Source: Pseudarthrobacter sp. PS3-L1 (GTDB lineage: Bacteria > Actinomycetota > Actinomycetes > Actinomycetales > Micrococcaceae). Taken from it: DNA of 64,000 nt. Below the pieces are notes generated by a model, which worked only from the letters and a program-made list of their open reading frames with translations, was not told the origin of the DNA and did no database searches. The number at the start of each line of letters is the position of its first letter. Position 1 is the stretch's first letter. Of the stretch, positions 43,933-55,866 are shown piece by piece. A program made the position numbers and the translations under genes. The stretch is taken from the NCBI RefSeq assembly GCF_030063285.1, contig NZ_JASISU010000002.1:434001-498000 (forward strand). The letters run 5' to 3'.

Positions 43933-46059
43933 GTGCCACATTTGGAAGATCAAGAACTGTCATGGACCAGCTTGGATCAGCGCGCAGTGGACACGATTCG
44001 TGTCCTTGCCGCGGATGCCGTCGAGAAGGTGGGCAATGGTCACCCTGGAACCGCCATGAGCCTTGCTCCGGCCGCATACCTGCTCTTCCAGAAACTCATG
44101 CGCCACGACCCGACAGACCCGGATTGGCTGGGACGTGACCGGTTTGTCCTCTCACCCGGTCACACGTCGCTGACGCTGTACATCCAGCTGTTCCTCTCCG
44201 GCTACGGGCTGGAGCTCAAGGATCTTGAAGCCCTGCGCACGTGGGATTCGCTGACTCCGGGTCACCCGGAGTACAAGCACACCCGCGGGGTTGAGATCAC
44301 CACGGGACCGCTGGGCCAAGGGCTTGCATCCGCCGTGGGATTCGCTTACTCCCAGCGTCGCCAACGCGGCATGTTCGATGCCGACGCCGCTGCGGGGACC
44401 AGCCCGTTCGACCACACCATCTGGGCCATCGCCTCCGATGGCGATCTGCAGGAGGGCGTGACGTCTGAGGCGTCGTCCTTGGCCGGACACCAGGAGCTCG
44501 GAAACCTCGTTGTGATTTACGACGAGAATCACATTTCCATCGAGGACGATACCGACATTGCCTTCACGGAAAATGTCCCTGAGCGGTACCGGGCATACGG
44601 CTGGCACGTCCAGCGTGTCGACTGGACCAAGACTGGTGACTACGTTGAGGACATCCAGGAGCTCTATGCGGCACTGGTCGCCGCCAAGGCCGAAACATCC
44701 AAGCCTTCTCTCATTGCACTGCGGACCATCATTGGCTACCCGGCACCGAAGAAGCAGAATACTGGCAAGATCCACGGTTCCGCCCTTGGTGCCGATGAAG
44801 TTGCCGGACTGAAGTCTTTCCTTGGTTTCGATCCGGAAAAGACGTTCGACGTCGACCCTGAGGTTCTGGCCCACGCCCGGGAAGTTATTGACCGGGGCGC
44901 CGCGGAGCGTAAGGAATGGGAAACCTCCTTCAGCGCCTGGCAGGAAGCCAACCCTGAGTCCAACACGCTTCTCAAGCGGATAGAGTCGCTGGAACTGCCC
45001 GCCGGATTCGCCCAGGCACTCCCCGTGTTCGAAGCCGGTAAGGAAATGTCCACCCGTGCAGCGTCAGGAAAAGTCCTGACTGCTTTGGGCCCGGTCATGC
45101 CCGAGCTGTGGGGTGGTTCCGCGGACCTCGCAGAATCCAACAACACCACCATTGAGGGCGCTGCGTCGTTCATCCCCAACAGCAAGCAGACCGATGCCTG
45201 GTCTGGCAATCCCTACGGGCGTGTCCTGCACTTCGGTATCCGCGAGCATGCCGCCGCTGCGATTGTGAACGGCATCAGCCTGCACGGTAAGACACGCGCC
45301 TTTTCAGGTACCTTCCTGATCTTCAGCGACTACCAGCGTCCGGCCATCCGTCTCGGTGCCCTGATGGGAGTCTCGTCGCTCTACGTATGGACGCACGACT
45401 CGATCGGCCTCGGCGAGGACGGTCCCACGCACCAGCCCGTGGAGCAGTTGGCAACCTTGCGCGCGGTGGTGGGCCTCGACGTCGTCCGTCCCGGGGACGC
45501 CAACGAGGTCGCCGCCGCGTGGCACGCCATGTTGGAGAATCACGCCAACCCGGCAGGCATTGTCCTGACTCGGCAGAACATCCCGACATACGCGCGCGGC
45601 GAAGGTGTAGCTACCGGCGATACCTTCGGTGCCACCACCGGTGTCGCTAAGGGCGGCTATGTCCTGGCCGAAGCATCGAAGGACGGCGCGACAGTTCCGG
45701 CTGACGTCATCCTGATCGGTACCGGTTCGGAAGTGCAGCTTGCCGTCGAAGCTCGTGAGGCACTGCAGGCCGAGGGCATTGCGACCCGCGTGATCTCCAT
45801 GCCCTGCGTGGAGTGGTTCCACAAGCAGGATGCTGCGTACCGCGAATCTGTCCTCCCCGCAGCAGTCAAGGCCCGTGTTTCCGTGGAAGCTGGCCTGTCA
45901 CTCGGCTGGCGGGAATTCGTTGGCGATGCCGGACGTTCCATTTCCTTGGAGCACTACGGAGCCTCAGCTGACTACAAGCGTCTCTTCAAGGAGTTCGGCA
46001 TCACGGCAGAAGCAGTTGCCGCCGCCGCCAAGGACTCCCTCTCCGGCCTCCAGGCCTGA
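43933..46059 (+). CDS. tkt: transketolase
   Basis: About 708 residues from GTG 43933, with AGGGG 10 bases upstream. TTG 43942 would give the start MEDQELSW known from relatives and is a real alternative. The N-terminal thiamine diphosphate motif is [14 protein letters not shown]-like ([10 protein letters not shown] ... YDENHISI), the pyrimidine-domain motif is [14 protein letters not shown], and [16 protein letters not shown] carries the conserved His. It moves two-carbon units between sugar phosphates. It is first in the block tkt-tal-pgi-zwf-opcA-pgl. Confidence 0.95.
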   Translation: MPHLEDQELSWTSLDQRAVDTIRVLAADAVEKVGNGHPGTAMSLAPAAYLLFQKLMRHDPTDPDWLGRDRFVLSPGHTSLTLYIQLFLSGYGLELKDLEALRTWDSLTPGHPEYKHTRGVEITTGPLGQGLASAVGFAYSQRRQRGMFDADAAAGTSPFDHTIWAIASDGDLQEGVTSEASSLAGHQELGNLVVIYDENHISIEDDTDIAFTENVPERYRAYGWHVQRVDWTKTGDYVEDIQELYAALVAAKAETSKPSLIALRTIIGYPAPKKQNTGKIHGSALGADEVAGLKSFLGFDPEKTFDVDPEVLAHAREVIDRGAAERKEWETSFSAWQEANPESNTLLKRIESLELPAGFAQALPVFEAGKEMSTRAASGKVLTALGPVMPELWGGSADLAESNNTTIEGAASFIPNSKQTDAWSGNPYGRVLHFGIREHAAAAIVNGISLHGKTRAFSGTFLIFSDYQRPAIRLGALMGVSSLYVWTHDSIGLGEDGPTHQPVEQLATLRAVVGLDVVRPGDANEVAAAWHAMLENHANPAGIVLTRQNIPTYARGEGVATGDTFGATTGVAKGGYVLAEASKDGATVPADVILIGTGSEVQLAVEAREALQAEGIATRVISMPCVEWFHKQDAAYRESVLPAAVKARVSVEAGLSLGWREFVGDAGRSISLEHYGASADYKRLFKEFGITAEAVAAAAKDSLSGLQA
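43990..44004. promoter_or_regulatory. 15-base perfect palindrome inside tkt start
   Basis: GACACGA-T-TCGTGTC, a perfect 7-1-7 palindrome in the tkt coding sequence (residues VDTIRVL). It matches the upstream site at 14 of 15 positions. It could be a second operator half or a by-product of coding. Confidence 0.35.
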
Positions 46060-46079
46060 ACCCGAACAGGAGAATTATT

Positions 46080-47198
46080 ATGACTTCAACTCCCACCCAG
46101 CAGCTTTCCGACGCAGGCGTGTCCATCTGGCTCGATGATCTTTCCCGCGGACGCCTCGATTCAGGCACCCTGCAGAAACTGATCGACGAGAAGAATGTCG
46201 TGGGCGTCACCACGAACCCCAGCATCTTCCAGGCTGCCATCACGTCCGGCACGGACTACGACGACCTCATCGCCGGCAAGGCCGCAGAGGGCGCCAATGT
46301 CGAGGACACAATCTTCGACATCACCACAACCGACGTCGCTGACGCATGCAATCTCTTTGCGCCGGTGGCCGCCGCCACCAAGGGCATCGACGGCCGTGTG
46401 TCCATCGAAGTTGACCCCCGCCTCGCGTGGGATACCAAGGGCACCATCACCGAAGCCCAGAAGCTTTTCAAGCGCGTGGGCAAGGACAACGTCCTGATCA
46501 AGATCCCGGCCACGCTTGAGGGCCTGGAGGCGATCACCGCCACATTGGCTACCGGCATCAGCGTCAACGTGACCCTGATCTTCTCCCTGGACCGCTACCG
46601 TGCAGTGATCAATGCCTTCCAGGCGGGTCTGGAGCAGGCAAAAGAAAACGGCCATGACCTCGCCACAATCCACTCTGTGGCGTCTTTCTTTGTTTCCCGT
46701 GTTGACTCAGAAATCGACAAGCGTCTGGACGCCCTGGGCACCGATGAGGCCAAGGCACTCAAGGGCAAGGCAGGCGTCGCAAATGCCCGCCTCGCCTACC
46801 AGGTGTATGAGGAACTCTTTTCCACCGAGCGCTGGGGAGTGCTGGCCGAGGCCGGCGCCCTCCCCCAGCGTCCGCTGTGGGCCTCCACCGGCGTCAAGGA
46901 CCCGGCATACCCGGACACGCTCTATGTCACAGGGTTGGTAGCTCCCGGTGTGGTCAACACCATGCCAGAGAAGACCCTTGACGCAACCTTCGACCACGGC
47001 GCAGTCACGGGTGACACCATCACGCGTGGTTACGATGACGCCAACGCCACACTGAACGAACTCGACGCCCTGGGCATTTCCTACACCGAGGTCGTCGCCC
47101 AGCTCGAAACAGAAGGCCTCGACAAGTTTGTTGCCAGCTGGAAAGAACTGCTGTCCGACGTCGAAAGCGCCCTTTCCAACGCACGGAAGGCTTCCTGA
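46080..47198 (+). CDS. tal: transaldolase
   Basis: 372 residues, the long actinobacterial type. The Schiff-base lysine is in [23 protein letters not shown] and [16 protein letters not shown] are conserved. ATG 46080 has AGGAG 7 bases upstream. It transfers dihydroxyacetone units in the pentose phosphate pathway. It lies 20 bases after tkt and 4 bases before pgi. Confidence 0.95.
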   Translation: MTSTPTQQLSDAGVSIWLDDLSRGRLDSGTLQKLIDEKNVVGVTTNPSIFQAAITSGTDYDDLIAGKAAEGANVEDTIFDITTTDVADACNLFAPVAAATKGIDGRVSIEVDPRLAWDTKGTITEAQKLFKRVGKDNVLIKIPATLEGLEAITATLATGISVNVTLIFSLDRYRAVINAFQAGLEQAKENGHDLATIHSVASFFVSRVDSEIDKRLDALGTDEAKALKGKAGVANARLAYQVYEELFSTERWGVLAEAGALPQRPLWASTGVKDPAYPDTLYVTGLVAPGVVNTMPEKTLDATFDHGAVTGDTITRGYDDANATLNELDALGISYTEVVAQLETEGLDKFVASWKELLSDVESALSNARKAS

Positions 47199-47202
47199 TT
47201 CC

Positions 47203-48834
47203 ATGACCACTCTCAGCTACGACGCCAGCGGTGCAGCCCAGCAGGCGCTGGAACAGCACCTGCCAGCGCTGATCGAGGATCGTATTGCCACGCGGCTTTT
47301 CGCCAAGGATCACACCCTCTGGGGCAAAGATGCAGAAGCAGAAGCGGAAGTCCGCCTGGGCTGGGTGGAGGCGCCAGCTGTCTCCGCTCCCCTGGTGGCT
47401 GACATCCTTGCCCTGCGGGCCGACCTTGTTGCCGAAGGCATCACACGGATTGTCCTCTGCGGAATGGGCGGCTCGTCCCTGGCGCCCGAGGTAATTGCGG
47501 GGACCGCTGGCGTTGAGCTGACTGTGCTGGACAGCACCGACCCCGAGCAGGTTGCAGCAGCATTGGCGGATCGCCTCACGGAAACTGCCATTGTGGTGTC
47601 CTCCAAGTCGGGTTCAACGTTGGAGACTGACTCACAGCGCCGCGTCTTCGAACACGCGTTCACTGAAGCTGGGCTGAACGCCAAAAGCAGGATTATCATT
47701 GTGACTGATCCCGGCTCCCCGTTGGACACATCGGCCCGCGAAGCAGGTTACCGCGCTGTCTTCAACGCAGATCCCAACGTAGGCGGCCGCTACTCAGCGC
47801 TGACGGCCTTCGGCCTGGTTCCCTCCGGCCTCGCCGGTGTGGACATCCAGGCATTCCTGGATGAGGCCGAAGAAGCCATTGAACTACTTAATGACGATGC
47901 TGCCGAAAACGTCGGGCTCGCCTTGGCTACGGCCCTGGGTGGAACCAGTCCGCTGCGCAATAAAATCGTCATCGTCGAAGACGGATCAGGCATCACAGGC
48001 TTCCCCGACTGGGCTGAGCAGCTCATCGCGGAATCCACCGGCAAGCTGGGAACCGGAGTTCTTCCCGTTGTGGCTGGCCCGCAGGCACCGGAAGTCAGAT
48101 CGGGCGCGGATGACGTGCTGGTGATCCGCCTCGTAGCAGCGGATTCAGATCCTGAACTTTCCGGAAATGAGGCGGCGATAGCGGGCGGACTGCCCACCCA
48201 GATGATGGTCTGGGAATTTGCCACAGCTGTGGCCGGGCGCCTGCTGGGGATCAATCCCTTTGATCAGCCTGACGTTGAGGCCGCCAAGGTGGCTGCACGG
48301 GGCCTGCTGGACGCACAACCTGAAATCACAGCCGCTGCATTCACCGATGGCTCCATAGAGGTCCGCGGTGGTGAGTGGCTCGGCGGCGCCGCAACGGCCG
48401 GGCAGGCCATTAGTGCCCTCCTTGGTGAGTTGAAGGAAGACTCCTACCTGAGTGTCCAGGCCTACTTTGACCGCCTGGCCTACGCATCCCTGGAGAGTGT
48501 GCGCGATGAGCTGGCAACAGCAAGCGGGCGTCCCGTGACGTTCGGCTGGGGGCCACGCTTCCTGCACTCCACAGGCCAGTTCCACAAGGGCGGTCCCGCA
48601 ATCGGAGTATTCCTGCAGGTCACCGCAGCCGCTGCTGGGGACCTGGAGATCCCTGACCGGCCGTTCACCTTCGGGGAACTCATTGCAGCGCAGGCGGCCG
48701 GTGATGCCCAGGTCCTTAGTGATCACGGACGCCCCGTCTTGCGCCTCCATTTGAACGATCGCGCTGCGGGGGTATCCCAGCTCCAGGACATCATTGCTGG
48801 ACTCGCAGCCACAGCATCCCCTTCCGAAAGCTGA
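47203..48834 (+). CDS. pgi: glucose-6-phosphate isomerase
   Basis: 543 residues from ATG 47203, directly after tal; the open frame from 47128 is inside tal. The two SIS halves show CGMGGSSLAPEVI, SSKSGSTLETDSQ and FGWGPRFLHSTGQFHKGGP. The fused transaldolase/Pgi-like sugar isomerase pattern is typical of this actinobacterial branch rather than the E. coli type. It interconverts glucose-6-P and fructose-6-P and connects glycolysis to the pentose phosphate genes around it. Confidence 0.9.
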   Translation: MTTLSYDASGAAQQALEQHLPALIEDRIATRLFAKDHTLWGKDAEAEAEVRLGWVEAPAVSAPLVADILALRADLVAEGITRIVLCGMGGSSLAPEVIAGTAGVELTVLDSTDPEQVAAALADRLTETAIVVSSKSGSTLETDSQRRVFEHAFTEAGLNAKSRIIIVTDPGSPLDTSAREAGYRAVFNADPNVGGRYSALTAFGLVPSGLAGVDIQAFLDEAEEAIELLNDDAAENVGLALATALGGTSPLRNKIVIVEDGSGITGFPDWAEQLIAESTGKLGTGVLPVVAGPQAPEVRSGADDVLVIRLVAADSDPELSGNEAAIAGGLPTQMMVWEFATAVAGRLLGINPFDQPDVEAAKVAARGLLDAQPEITAAAFTDGSIEVRGGEWLGGAATAGQAISALLGELKEDSYLSVQAYFDRLAYASLESVRDELATASGRPVTFGWGPRFLHSTGQFHKGGPAIGVFLQVTAAAAGDLEIPDRPFTFGELIAAQAAGDAQVLSDHGRPVLRLHLNDRAAGVSQLQDIIAGLAATASPSES

Positions 48835-48849
48835 GGCACAAACAACCCC

Positions 48850-50409
48850 ATGCCTGATACAGAAAATGGCAAAGGTCCCGGATCACGCAGTCGCAACCCG
48901 CTGCGTGATCCGCGGGATCGCCGCCTCAACCGCATTGCTGGCCCCTCCTCACTGGTGCTCTTTGGAGTGACAGGCGACCTGGCCCGCAAGAAGCTCATGC
49001 CAGCTGTCTATGACCTTGCCAACCGAGGACTCCTGCCTCCCAGTTTCGCGCTCGTGGGTTTCGCCCGTCGCGATTGGGACAATGCGGAATTTGCGGCAAA
49101 GGTCAAGGAATCAGTCCAGTCCTACGCCCGCACTCCCTTCGACGAAACCGTGTGGAACCAGCTCTCCGAGGGCATCCGTTTTGTCAGCGGCGAGTTCGAC
49201 GACGATGATGCCTTTGAGCGTCTCGGTAAGACGATCGCAGAGTTGGATGAGCAGCGTGGAACACGCGGGAACCATGCCTTCTACCTGTCCATTCCGCCGA
49301 AAGCCTTCGAGCAGGTCTGCCGCCAGCTTTCCGAACACGGCCTGGCAAAGGCCGAGGGCGACAGTTGGCGCCGCGTTGTCATCGAAAAACCGTTCGGTCA
49401 CGACCTGGAATCCGCGCGGGCACTTAACGACATTGTCGAATCAGTTTTCCCTGCCGACTCCGTGTTCCGCATTGATCACTACTTGGGTAAGGAAACAGTC
49501 CAGAACATCCTGGCTCTGCGTTTCGCCAACCAGCTCTTTGAACCCTTGTGGAACGCAAACTACGTTGACCACGTCCAGATCACCATGGCCGAAGATATCG
49601 GCACGGGTGGCCGTGCGGGGTACTACGACGGTGTCGGGGCAGCCCGCGACGTTATCCAGAACCACCTGCTGCAGCTCCTTGCCCTGACGGCCATGGAGGA
49701 ACCCATTTCCTTTAATGCCGATGACCTCCGGGCGGAGAAGGAGAAAGTCCTGGCAGCCGTCAAGCTGCCCGAAGACCTCTCCAAGCACTCGGCTCGCGGC
49801 CAGTTTACGGGCGGCTGGCAAGGCGGCGAGCAGGTGCAGGGTTACCTTGAAGAGGACGGCATTCCGGCTGATTCAGGGACAGAGACTTTTGCTGCAATCC
49901 GCGTGGATATCAACACGCGACGCTGGCATGGTGTCCCCTTCTACCTGCGCGCCGGTAAGCGGCTGGGTAGGCGCGTCACTGAGATTGCCGTGGTCTTCAA
50001 ACGCGCGCCCAACCTCCTGTTCCGCGATCATGGCGAGGACGACTTCGGCCAGAACGCCGTGGTCATCCGGGTCCAGCCCGATGAAGGTGCCACCATCCGC
50101 CTTGGTTCCAAGGTTCCAGGTACGCAGATGGAAGTTCGGGACGTCACCATGGACTTCGGGTACGGCCACTCCTTCACGGAATCCAGCCCCGAAGCCTACG
50201 AGCGGCTGATCCTTGATGTGCTGCTCGGCGAACCCCCGCTGTTCCCCCGGCACCAGGAAGTTGAGCTCTCCTGGAAAATCCTGGATCCCTTTGAAGAACA
50301 CTGGGCGAACCTCAAGGAACAACCCGAACCGTACGCGCCCGGAAGCTGGGGCCCTGCGTCGGCAGATGAACTGCTGGCAGCAGATGGAAGAAGCTGGAGA
50401 AGGCCATGA
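48850..50409 (+). CDS. zwf: glucose-6-phosphate 1-dehydrogenase
   Basis: 519 residues. The NADP loop is FGVTGDLARKKLMPA, and the substrate site is RIDHYLGKE with the catalytic His. It oxidises glucose-6-P to 6-phosphogluconolactone, giving NADPH. It starts 15 bases after pgi and overlaps opcA by 4 bases. Confidence 0.96.
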   Translation: MPDTENGKGPGSRSRNPLRDPRDRRLNRIAGPSSLVLFGVTGDLARKKLMPAVYDLANRGLLPPSFALVGFARRDWDNAEFAAKVKESVQSYARTPFDETVWNQLSEGIRFVSGEFDDDDAFERLGKTIAELDEQRGTRGNHAFYLSIPPKAFEQVCRQLSEHGLAKAEGDSWRRVVIEKPFGHDLESARALNDIVESVFPADSVFRIDHYLGKETVQNILALRFANQLFEPLWNANYVDHVQITMAEDIGTGGRAGYYDGVGAARDVIQNHLLQLLALTAMEEPISFNADDLRAEKEKVLAAVKLPEDLSKHSARGQFTGGWQGGEQVQGYLEEDGIPADSGTETFAAIRVDINTRRWHGVPFYLRAGKRLGRRVTEIAVVFKRAPNLLFRDHGEDDFGQNAVVIRVQPDEGATIRLGSKVPGTQMEVRDVTMDFGYGHSFTESSPEAYERLILDVLLGEPPLFPRHQEVELSWKILDPFEEHWANLKEQPEPYAPGSWGPASADELLAADGRSWRRP

Positions 50410-51347
50410 TTGTAGATCTTCCGGATACCACGACGTCAAAGGTTTCCAAGAAGCTTACGTCCCTGCGTGAACAGGGCGGCGTCATTGCCCTAGGACGGGT
50501 CCTGACACTTGTTGTCATCACCCGCTCCGGCGATGAGGAAGAGGCGATCGAGGCAGCCAATGAAGCAAGCCGCGAGCACCCCTGCCGCATCATTGTCCTC
50601 GCCGATGCTGGCAGCGAGAAAGCGGACAGGCTTGATGCGCAAATCCGTGTTGGAGGTGACGCAGGTGCCTCCGAGGTGATTGTTCTGCGTGGCTACGGAG
50701 CACTTGCTGAGGAAAGCGAATCACTGGTGGCAGGGCTCCTGTTGCCTGATGCGCCGATCGTTGCCTGGTGGCCGCATGGGTCCCCACGCAACGCCTGTGA
50801 GACCTCCATTGGCAGTATCGCCCACCGGCGCATCACGGACTCGGCCAATGAATCAGATCCGCTTGCTGCACTGGAAACGATCCGTGAAACCTACAAGGCC
50901 GGCGATACCGACCTTGCGTGGACGCGGCTCACCAACTGGCGTATCCAGTTGGCGGCGGTGCTGGACCAGGTGGACGACTCGCCCGTCACTGAAGTAACAG
51001 TAGAGGGTGCGTCCGATTCTGCCAGCACCCTCCTCCTGGCGGCCTGGCTGACTCTCGCTCTGGATGTACCCTCCACCATCGTGGCAGATCCCGCTGGCAC
51101 GGGGATCCGCCGGGTCCGCCTCTCCCGGGAATCCGGGGATGTCCAGCTGTTCCGGCCCGGATCCTCCGTGGCGGAACTCACCCAGCCTGGCCAACCCACG
51201 CAACGCATCACGCTCCCCCGGCGAAGCCTGCGGGACTGCCTTGCGGAAGAGCTGCGTCGGCTCGATCCGGACGAAGTCTTCGGCGAAGTGATTACTATGG
51301 GACTGCCCCGTACCAACCTGAGGAGCGTCAGTGCCAGTAAGAGTTGA
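50406..51347 (+). CDS. opcA: glucose-6-phosphate dehydrogenase assembly protein
   Basis: 313 residues. It contains the OpcA features VVITRSGDEEEAIEAANEASREHPCRI and LPDAPIVAWWPHG. OpcA is an actinobacterial and cyanobacterial activator or assembly factor of Zwf and lies next to zwf here with a 4-base overlap. It has no catalytic motif. Its 3' end overlaps pgl by 17 bases. Confidence 0.93.
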   Translation: MIVDLPDTTTSKVSKKLTSLREQGGVIALGRVLTLVVITRSGDEEEAIEAANEASREHPCRIIVLADAGSEKADRLDAQIRVGGDAGASEVIVLRGYGALAEESESLVAGLLLPDAPIVAWWPHGSPRNACETSIGSIAHRRITDSANESDPLAALETIRETYKAGDTDLAWTRLTNWRIQLAAVLDQVDDSPVTEVTVEGASDSASTLLLAAWLTLALDVPSTIVADPAGTGIRRVRLSRESGDVQLFRPGSSVAELTQPGQPTQRITLPRRSLRDCLAEELRRLDPDEVFGEVITMGLPRTNLRSVSASKS

Positions 51348-52155
51348 TCCACGCGTCAGTATCCATCCAGATTCATCTGTCCTGATGGCAGCCATTGCGG
51401 CGCGCCTGATCACCAAGCTTGTTGATGTCCAGGACAAGTATGGCGAGGCAACGGTAGTGCTCACCGGTGGCACAGTGGGCATCGGAACGCTGAAGGCTGT
51501 TGCAGATTCGGCGGCGGCACCTGCCGTTGACTGGTCGCGGGTCAACTTCTGGTGGGGTGACGAGAGGTTCGTCGCCGCAGACAGTGAGGACCGCAATACC
51601 GTTCAGGCGCGCAAGGCTCTTTTGTCCCACTTCCCGGTCTCCGCCGAACGGATCCACGAACCTGGATCGTCGGACGAGTTTGGCTCGCCCGAAGAAGCAG
51701 CCGACGACTATGCACGCCAGCTCAAGGAAGCAGCTGCTGCAGAGCACGCTGCTGACCACTCGGATGACCGGCCGGAGGAACCTGGCCTCCTGCCACGACT
51801 GGATATCCTGCTGCTTGGTGTCGGACCTGATGCCCACGTGGCATCGCTCTTCCCCGAGCAGGCCGGTATCAGGGAAAAGGAACGCACGGTGGTGGGAGTG
51901 CGAACTTCACCCAAGCCCCCGCCGGAGCGTATCTCCCTGACCCTGCCCGCCATCAATACTGCTGGCGAAGTATGGATGGTGGTTGCCGGTGAGGACAAAG
52001 CCGGTGCTGTGGGGTTGGCCCTGGCAGGTGCAACTCCGGTCCAGGTTCCAGCTGCAGGCCCTTCCGGAACCAGCCGTACCCTGTGGCTCATTGATGAAGC
52101 TGCGGCAGCAAAAGTCCCCGCGCAACTGGTGCGCAAGGAAGCCACGCGTTCCTGA
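51331..52155 (+). CDS. pgl: 6-phosphogluconolactonase
   Basis: 274 residues from GTG 51331. Conserved segments include LTGGTVGIGTLKA, NFWWGDERFV and ILLLGVGPDAHVASLFP with the catalytic His. A variable acidic insertion (EAAAAEHAADHSDDRPEEPG) lies in the middle. It hydrolyses 6-phosphogluconolactone. It is last in the block and is followed by a strong terminator. Confidence 0.93.
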   Translation: MPVRVDPRVSIHPDSSVLMAAIAARLITKLVDVQDKYGEATVVLTGGTVGIGTLKAVADSAAAPAVDWSRVNFWWGDERFVAADSEDRNTVQARKALLSHFPVSAERIHEPGSSDEFGSPEEAADDYARQLKEAAAAEHAADHSDDRPEEPGLLPRLDILLLGVGPDAHVASLFPEQAGIREKERTVVGVRTSPKPPPERISLTLPAINTAGEVWMVVAGEDKAGAVGLALAGATPVQVPAAGPSGTSRTLWLIDEAAAAKVPAQLVRKEATRS

Positions 52156-52171
52156 GAAACCTTTATAGGCG

Positions 52172-52219
52172 TTAAATGACTGCGGCCGGTGGATTTCTCC
52201 ACCGGCCGCAGTCATTTAA
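52172..52219. terminator. bidirectional terminator between pgl and secG
   Basis: A perfect 22-base-pair stem (52172-52193 with 52198-52219, core GACTGCGGCCGGTGGA) with loop TTTC. Outer A/T-rich pairs (TTAAAT / ATTTAA) give T-rich ends for both converging transcripts. Confidence 0.93.
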
Positions 52220-52252
52220 TATCTGGAATGTTTGTCCGTCAACAGATACCTG

Positions 52253-52507
52253 TCAGGAATCTCCACCTTGGAAGCGCATCAGAAGACCCAGGGCGATGAT
52301 GACAACACCCCATGAGATACCAAGGATGATGGTGAACCGGTTGAGGTTTCGCTCAGCAACACCAGACGAGCTCAACCCGGAGCTCATGCCGCCGCCGAAC
52401 ATGTCGGAAAGACCACCGCCCCGTCCCTTGTGCAGCAGGATCAAGAAAGTGAGCAGAAGGCTGGTGATTCCCAGCAGGATCTGCAGGATGACATGAAGAA
52501 CGTCCAC
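52253..52507 (-). CDS. secG: preprotein translocase subunit SecG
   Basis: 84 residues with two transmembrane helices (ILLGITSLLLTFLILLH and FTIILGISWGVVIIALGLL) joined by the Gly/Ser-rich loop GGGLSDMFGGG typical of SecG. It assists protein export in SecYEG. It follows tpiA by 47 bases. Confidence 0.95.
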   Translation of the reverse strand: MDVLHVILQILLGITSLLLTFLILLHKGRGGGLSDMFGGGMSSGLSSSGVAERNLNRFTIILGISWGVVIIALGLLMRFQGGDS

Positions 52508-52554
52508 GACGGCCTTTCAAAAGTTGGGATTGCGGGAGATCGGGCCGTGACGGA

Positions 52555-53397
52555 CTAGTCCGTCACCAGGTGACTCTCGAACCTGACAATATTAGCAAAC
52601 TCCGCGGGATCCAAGCTGGCGCCACCCACCAACACGCCGTCAACGTCCCGTTCGCGAAGGATTGACGCTACATTGCCAGCCTTGACGGAACCGCCGTAGA
52701 GTAGGCGAACCTTGGCTGCCGTCTCCGTGTCGAAGATGGATTCCAGCTCGGCTCGGATGGCGGCGCACATTTCCTGGGCGTCCTCCGGGCCGGCAACTTC
52801 CCCAGTACCGATCGCCCATACGGGCTCATAGGCAACCACCAGAGTGGCAGCCTGCTCACTGGTCAGTCCAGCCACATCGGCGCGAAGCTGCTCGAGGGTA
52901 TGTGCCACATGCGTCCCCGCCTGACGAACGTCAAGGCCTTCGCCGACACACAGCATCGGAACGACCCCATGCTTGTAGGCGGCTTTGACCTTTGCGTTGA
53001 GCACCTGGTCAGTTTCGTTGTGGATGGTGCGGCGTTCGCTGTGTCCGACCAGGACATAGGTGCAACCGAGCTTGTTGAGGAAAGCCCCGCTGATATCACC
53101 CGTGTAGGCGCCTGAATCAAACTCCGAAAGATCCTGTCCACCATAAACAACTTTGAGCTTGTCTCCCTGGACCAGGGTCTGCACGCCACGGAGGTCGGTG
53201 AAAGGCGGGAAGACGGCTACTTCAGCTCGGCCGTAGTCGTGTCCGGCATCCTCCAGGGTCCAGGCAAGCTTTTGCAGGAGGGTAATTCCCTGAACATGGT
53301 CCATGTTCATTTTCCAGTTCCCGGCAATCAGCGGGGTACGGTCGAAAGTGCCGTTTGTTGACGTCGTCACAGATGCTCCAAAAATTGTGTCGGGCAT
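52555..53397 (-). CDS. tpiA: triosephosphate isomerase
   Basis: 280 residues from ATG 53397. GNWKMN carries the catalytic Lys, GHSERR the His and [11 protein letters not shown] the Glu. The first 20 residues are an extension beyond the normal start. The only good ribosome-binding site, GGGAG 4-5 bases upstream, lies in the arm of a strong hairpin. It interconverts dihydroxyacetone phosphate and glyceraldehyde-3-P. Confidence 0.94.
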   Translation of the reverse strand: MPDTIFGASVTTSTNGTFDRTPLIAGNWKMNMDHVQGITLLQKLAWTLEDAGHDYGRAEVAVFPPFTDLRGVQTLVQGDKLKVVYGGQDLSEFDSGAYTGDISGAFLNKLGCTYVLVGHSERRTIHNETDQVLNAKVKAAYKHGVVPMLCVGEGLDVRQAGTHVAHTLEQLRADVAGLTSEQAATLVVAYEPVWAIGTGEVAGPEDAQEMCAAIRAELESIFDTETAAKVRLLYGGSVKAGNVASILRERDVDGVLVGGASLDPAEFANIVRFESHLVTD

Positions 53398-53401
53398 GAA
53401 G

Positions 53402-53440
53402 CTCCCGCAGGTGGGCCCCTTGGGCCGCCACCTGCGGGAG
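53402..53440 (-). promoter_or_regulatory. hairpin covering the tpiA ribosome-binding site
   Basis: On the minus strand CTCCCGCAGGTGG and CCACCTGCGGGAG pair perfectly over 13 bases between the pgk stop and tpiA start; a further GGCC-rich loop can pair inside. The second arm ends in GGGAG, the tpiA Shine-Dalgarno sequence, 4 bases before the ATG region. It could limit tpiA translation or act as an intergenic terminator or processing site. Confidence 0.7.
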
Positions 53441-53448
53441 ATACTTCT

Positions 53449-54675
53449 CTAGCGGTCCAGGACGCTCAGTCCGGGAAGATCCTTACCTTCAAGGTACTCA
53501 AGGCTGGCTCCACCACCGGTGGAGATATGACCAAACTGATCGTCACGGAACCCGAGGGAGCGTACCGCCGCAGCCGAGTCTCCGCCACCCACTACTGTGA
53601 AGGCATCCGATTCCGTCAGTGCTGCGGCAACGGCGCGCGTTCCTGCAGCAAAGGACTCAAACTCAAAAACGCCCATGGGTCCGTTCCAGAAAACAGTCTT
53701 CGCCCCCGCAATCCGGTCTGCAAACTGCTGGGCCGACGTGGGGCCAATGTCCAGCCCGATACCGGAACTCCCGAAGCTGCTTTTCTCGATGGCATCCGCA
53801 GCGACAGTTTCGAAGGCGGCGTCAGCCGAGAACTTCTGCGCAACAACAACGTCCACCGGAACAATAAACTCGGTGCCGGCGTCGGCCGCCCGCTTCAGGT
53901 AAGCCTGAACCACTGGGATCTGGTCTTCCTCGAGCAGGCTGCCAGCAACCTTGTGGCCCTCGGCCGCAAGGAAGGTGAACAGCATTCCGCCGCCGACAAG
54001 GATGGTGTCGGCCTTGCCAATGAGGTTCTCGATGACGGCCAGCTTGTCAGAAACCTTCGACCCGCCGAGGACGACCACGTAGGGTCGTTTGGTGTCGGTT
54101 GTGAGCTTCTGCAGCACGTTCACTTCAGTGTTGACAAGGTCCCCTTGATAGGAAGGGAGCCTAGTCGCGACGTCGTACACGCTGGCATGCTTGCGGTGGA
54201 CGGCACCAAAAGCGTCATCCACAAAAGCGCCGTCATGTCCCGTGAGCGCAACGAGCTCGTCAGCGAAGGACCCTCGCTGAGCGTCGTCCTTGGATGTTTC
54301 CCGCGGATCGAACCTGACGTTTTCAAGCAACAAAGCCTGTCCGTCCGAAAGTTCCGCAGCGAGTCGCTGTGCCGACTCACCTACAGTGTCTCCAGCGAGT
54401 GCCACCGGAAATGGTGCAAGCTCGGCAAGGCGGTCAGCCGCGGGCTTAAGCGAGTACTTTTCCTCGGGTGCACCCTTAGGGCGTCCGAGGTGGGCCGTTA
54501 CCAGAACACGCGCGCCAGCATCCGTCAGCTTCTTCAGGACGGGGATGGAAGCCTTGATGCGTCCATCGTCCGTCACTGCAGAGCCGTCGAGCGGCACATT
54601 CAGGTCACTTCTGACAAGAATGTACCGCCCGCGGACACCTTCAGCGATGAGTTCGTTGAGGGTGTGAAATGTCAT
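53449..54675 (-). CDS. pgk: phosphoglycerate kinase
   Basis: 408 residues. The N-terminal signature is [15 protein letters not shown], and [17 protein letters not shown] and the C-terminal [13 protein letters not shown] loop are intact. It makes ATP and 3-phosphoglycerate. It starts 9 bases after gap and lies between gap and tpiA. Confidence 0.96.
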   Translation of the reverse strand: MTFHTLNELIAEGVRGRYILVRSDLNVPLDGSAVTDDGRIKASIPVLKKLTDAGARVLVTAHLGRPKGAPEEKYSLKPAADRLAELAPFPVALAGDTVGESAQRLAAELSDGQALLLENVRFDPRETSKDDAQRGSFADELVALTGHDGAFVDDAFGAVHRKHASVYDVATRLPSYQGDLVNTEVNVLQKLTTDTKRPYVVVLGGSKVSDKLAVIENLIGKADTILVGGGMLFTFLAAEGHKVAGSLLEEDQIPVVQAYLKRAADAGTEFIVPVDVVVAQKFSADAAFETVAADAIEKSSFGSSGIGLDIGPTSAQQFADRIAGAKTVFWNGPMGVFEFESFAAGTRAVAAALTESDAFTVVGGGDSAAAVRSLGFRDDQFGHISTGGGASLEYLEGKDLPGLSVLDR

Positions 54676-54684
54676 GAACCCAGC

Positions 54685-55755
<1,071 letters not shown>

Positions 55756-55866
55756 CTAACAGATCCCGCACGCCATTGGGCAGAGATATTTTGCAGATCG
55801 GAGGGCGACCAGCCACATTGCTGAAGGCTAACCGCCTCCGTGATCTATCTTACGTTCAAGACGGCA

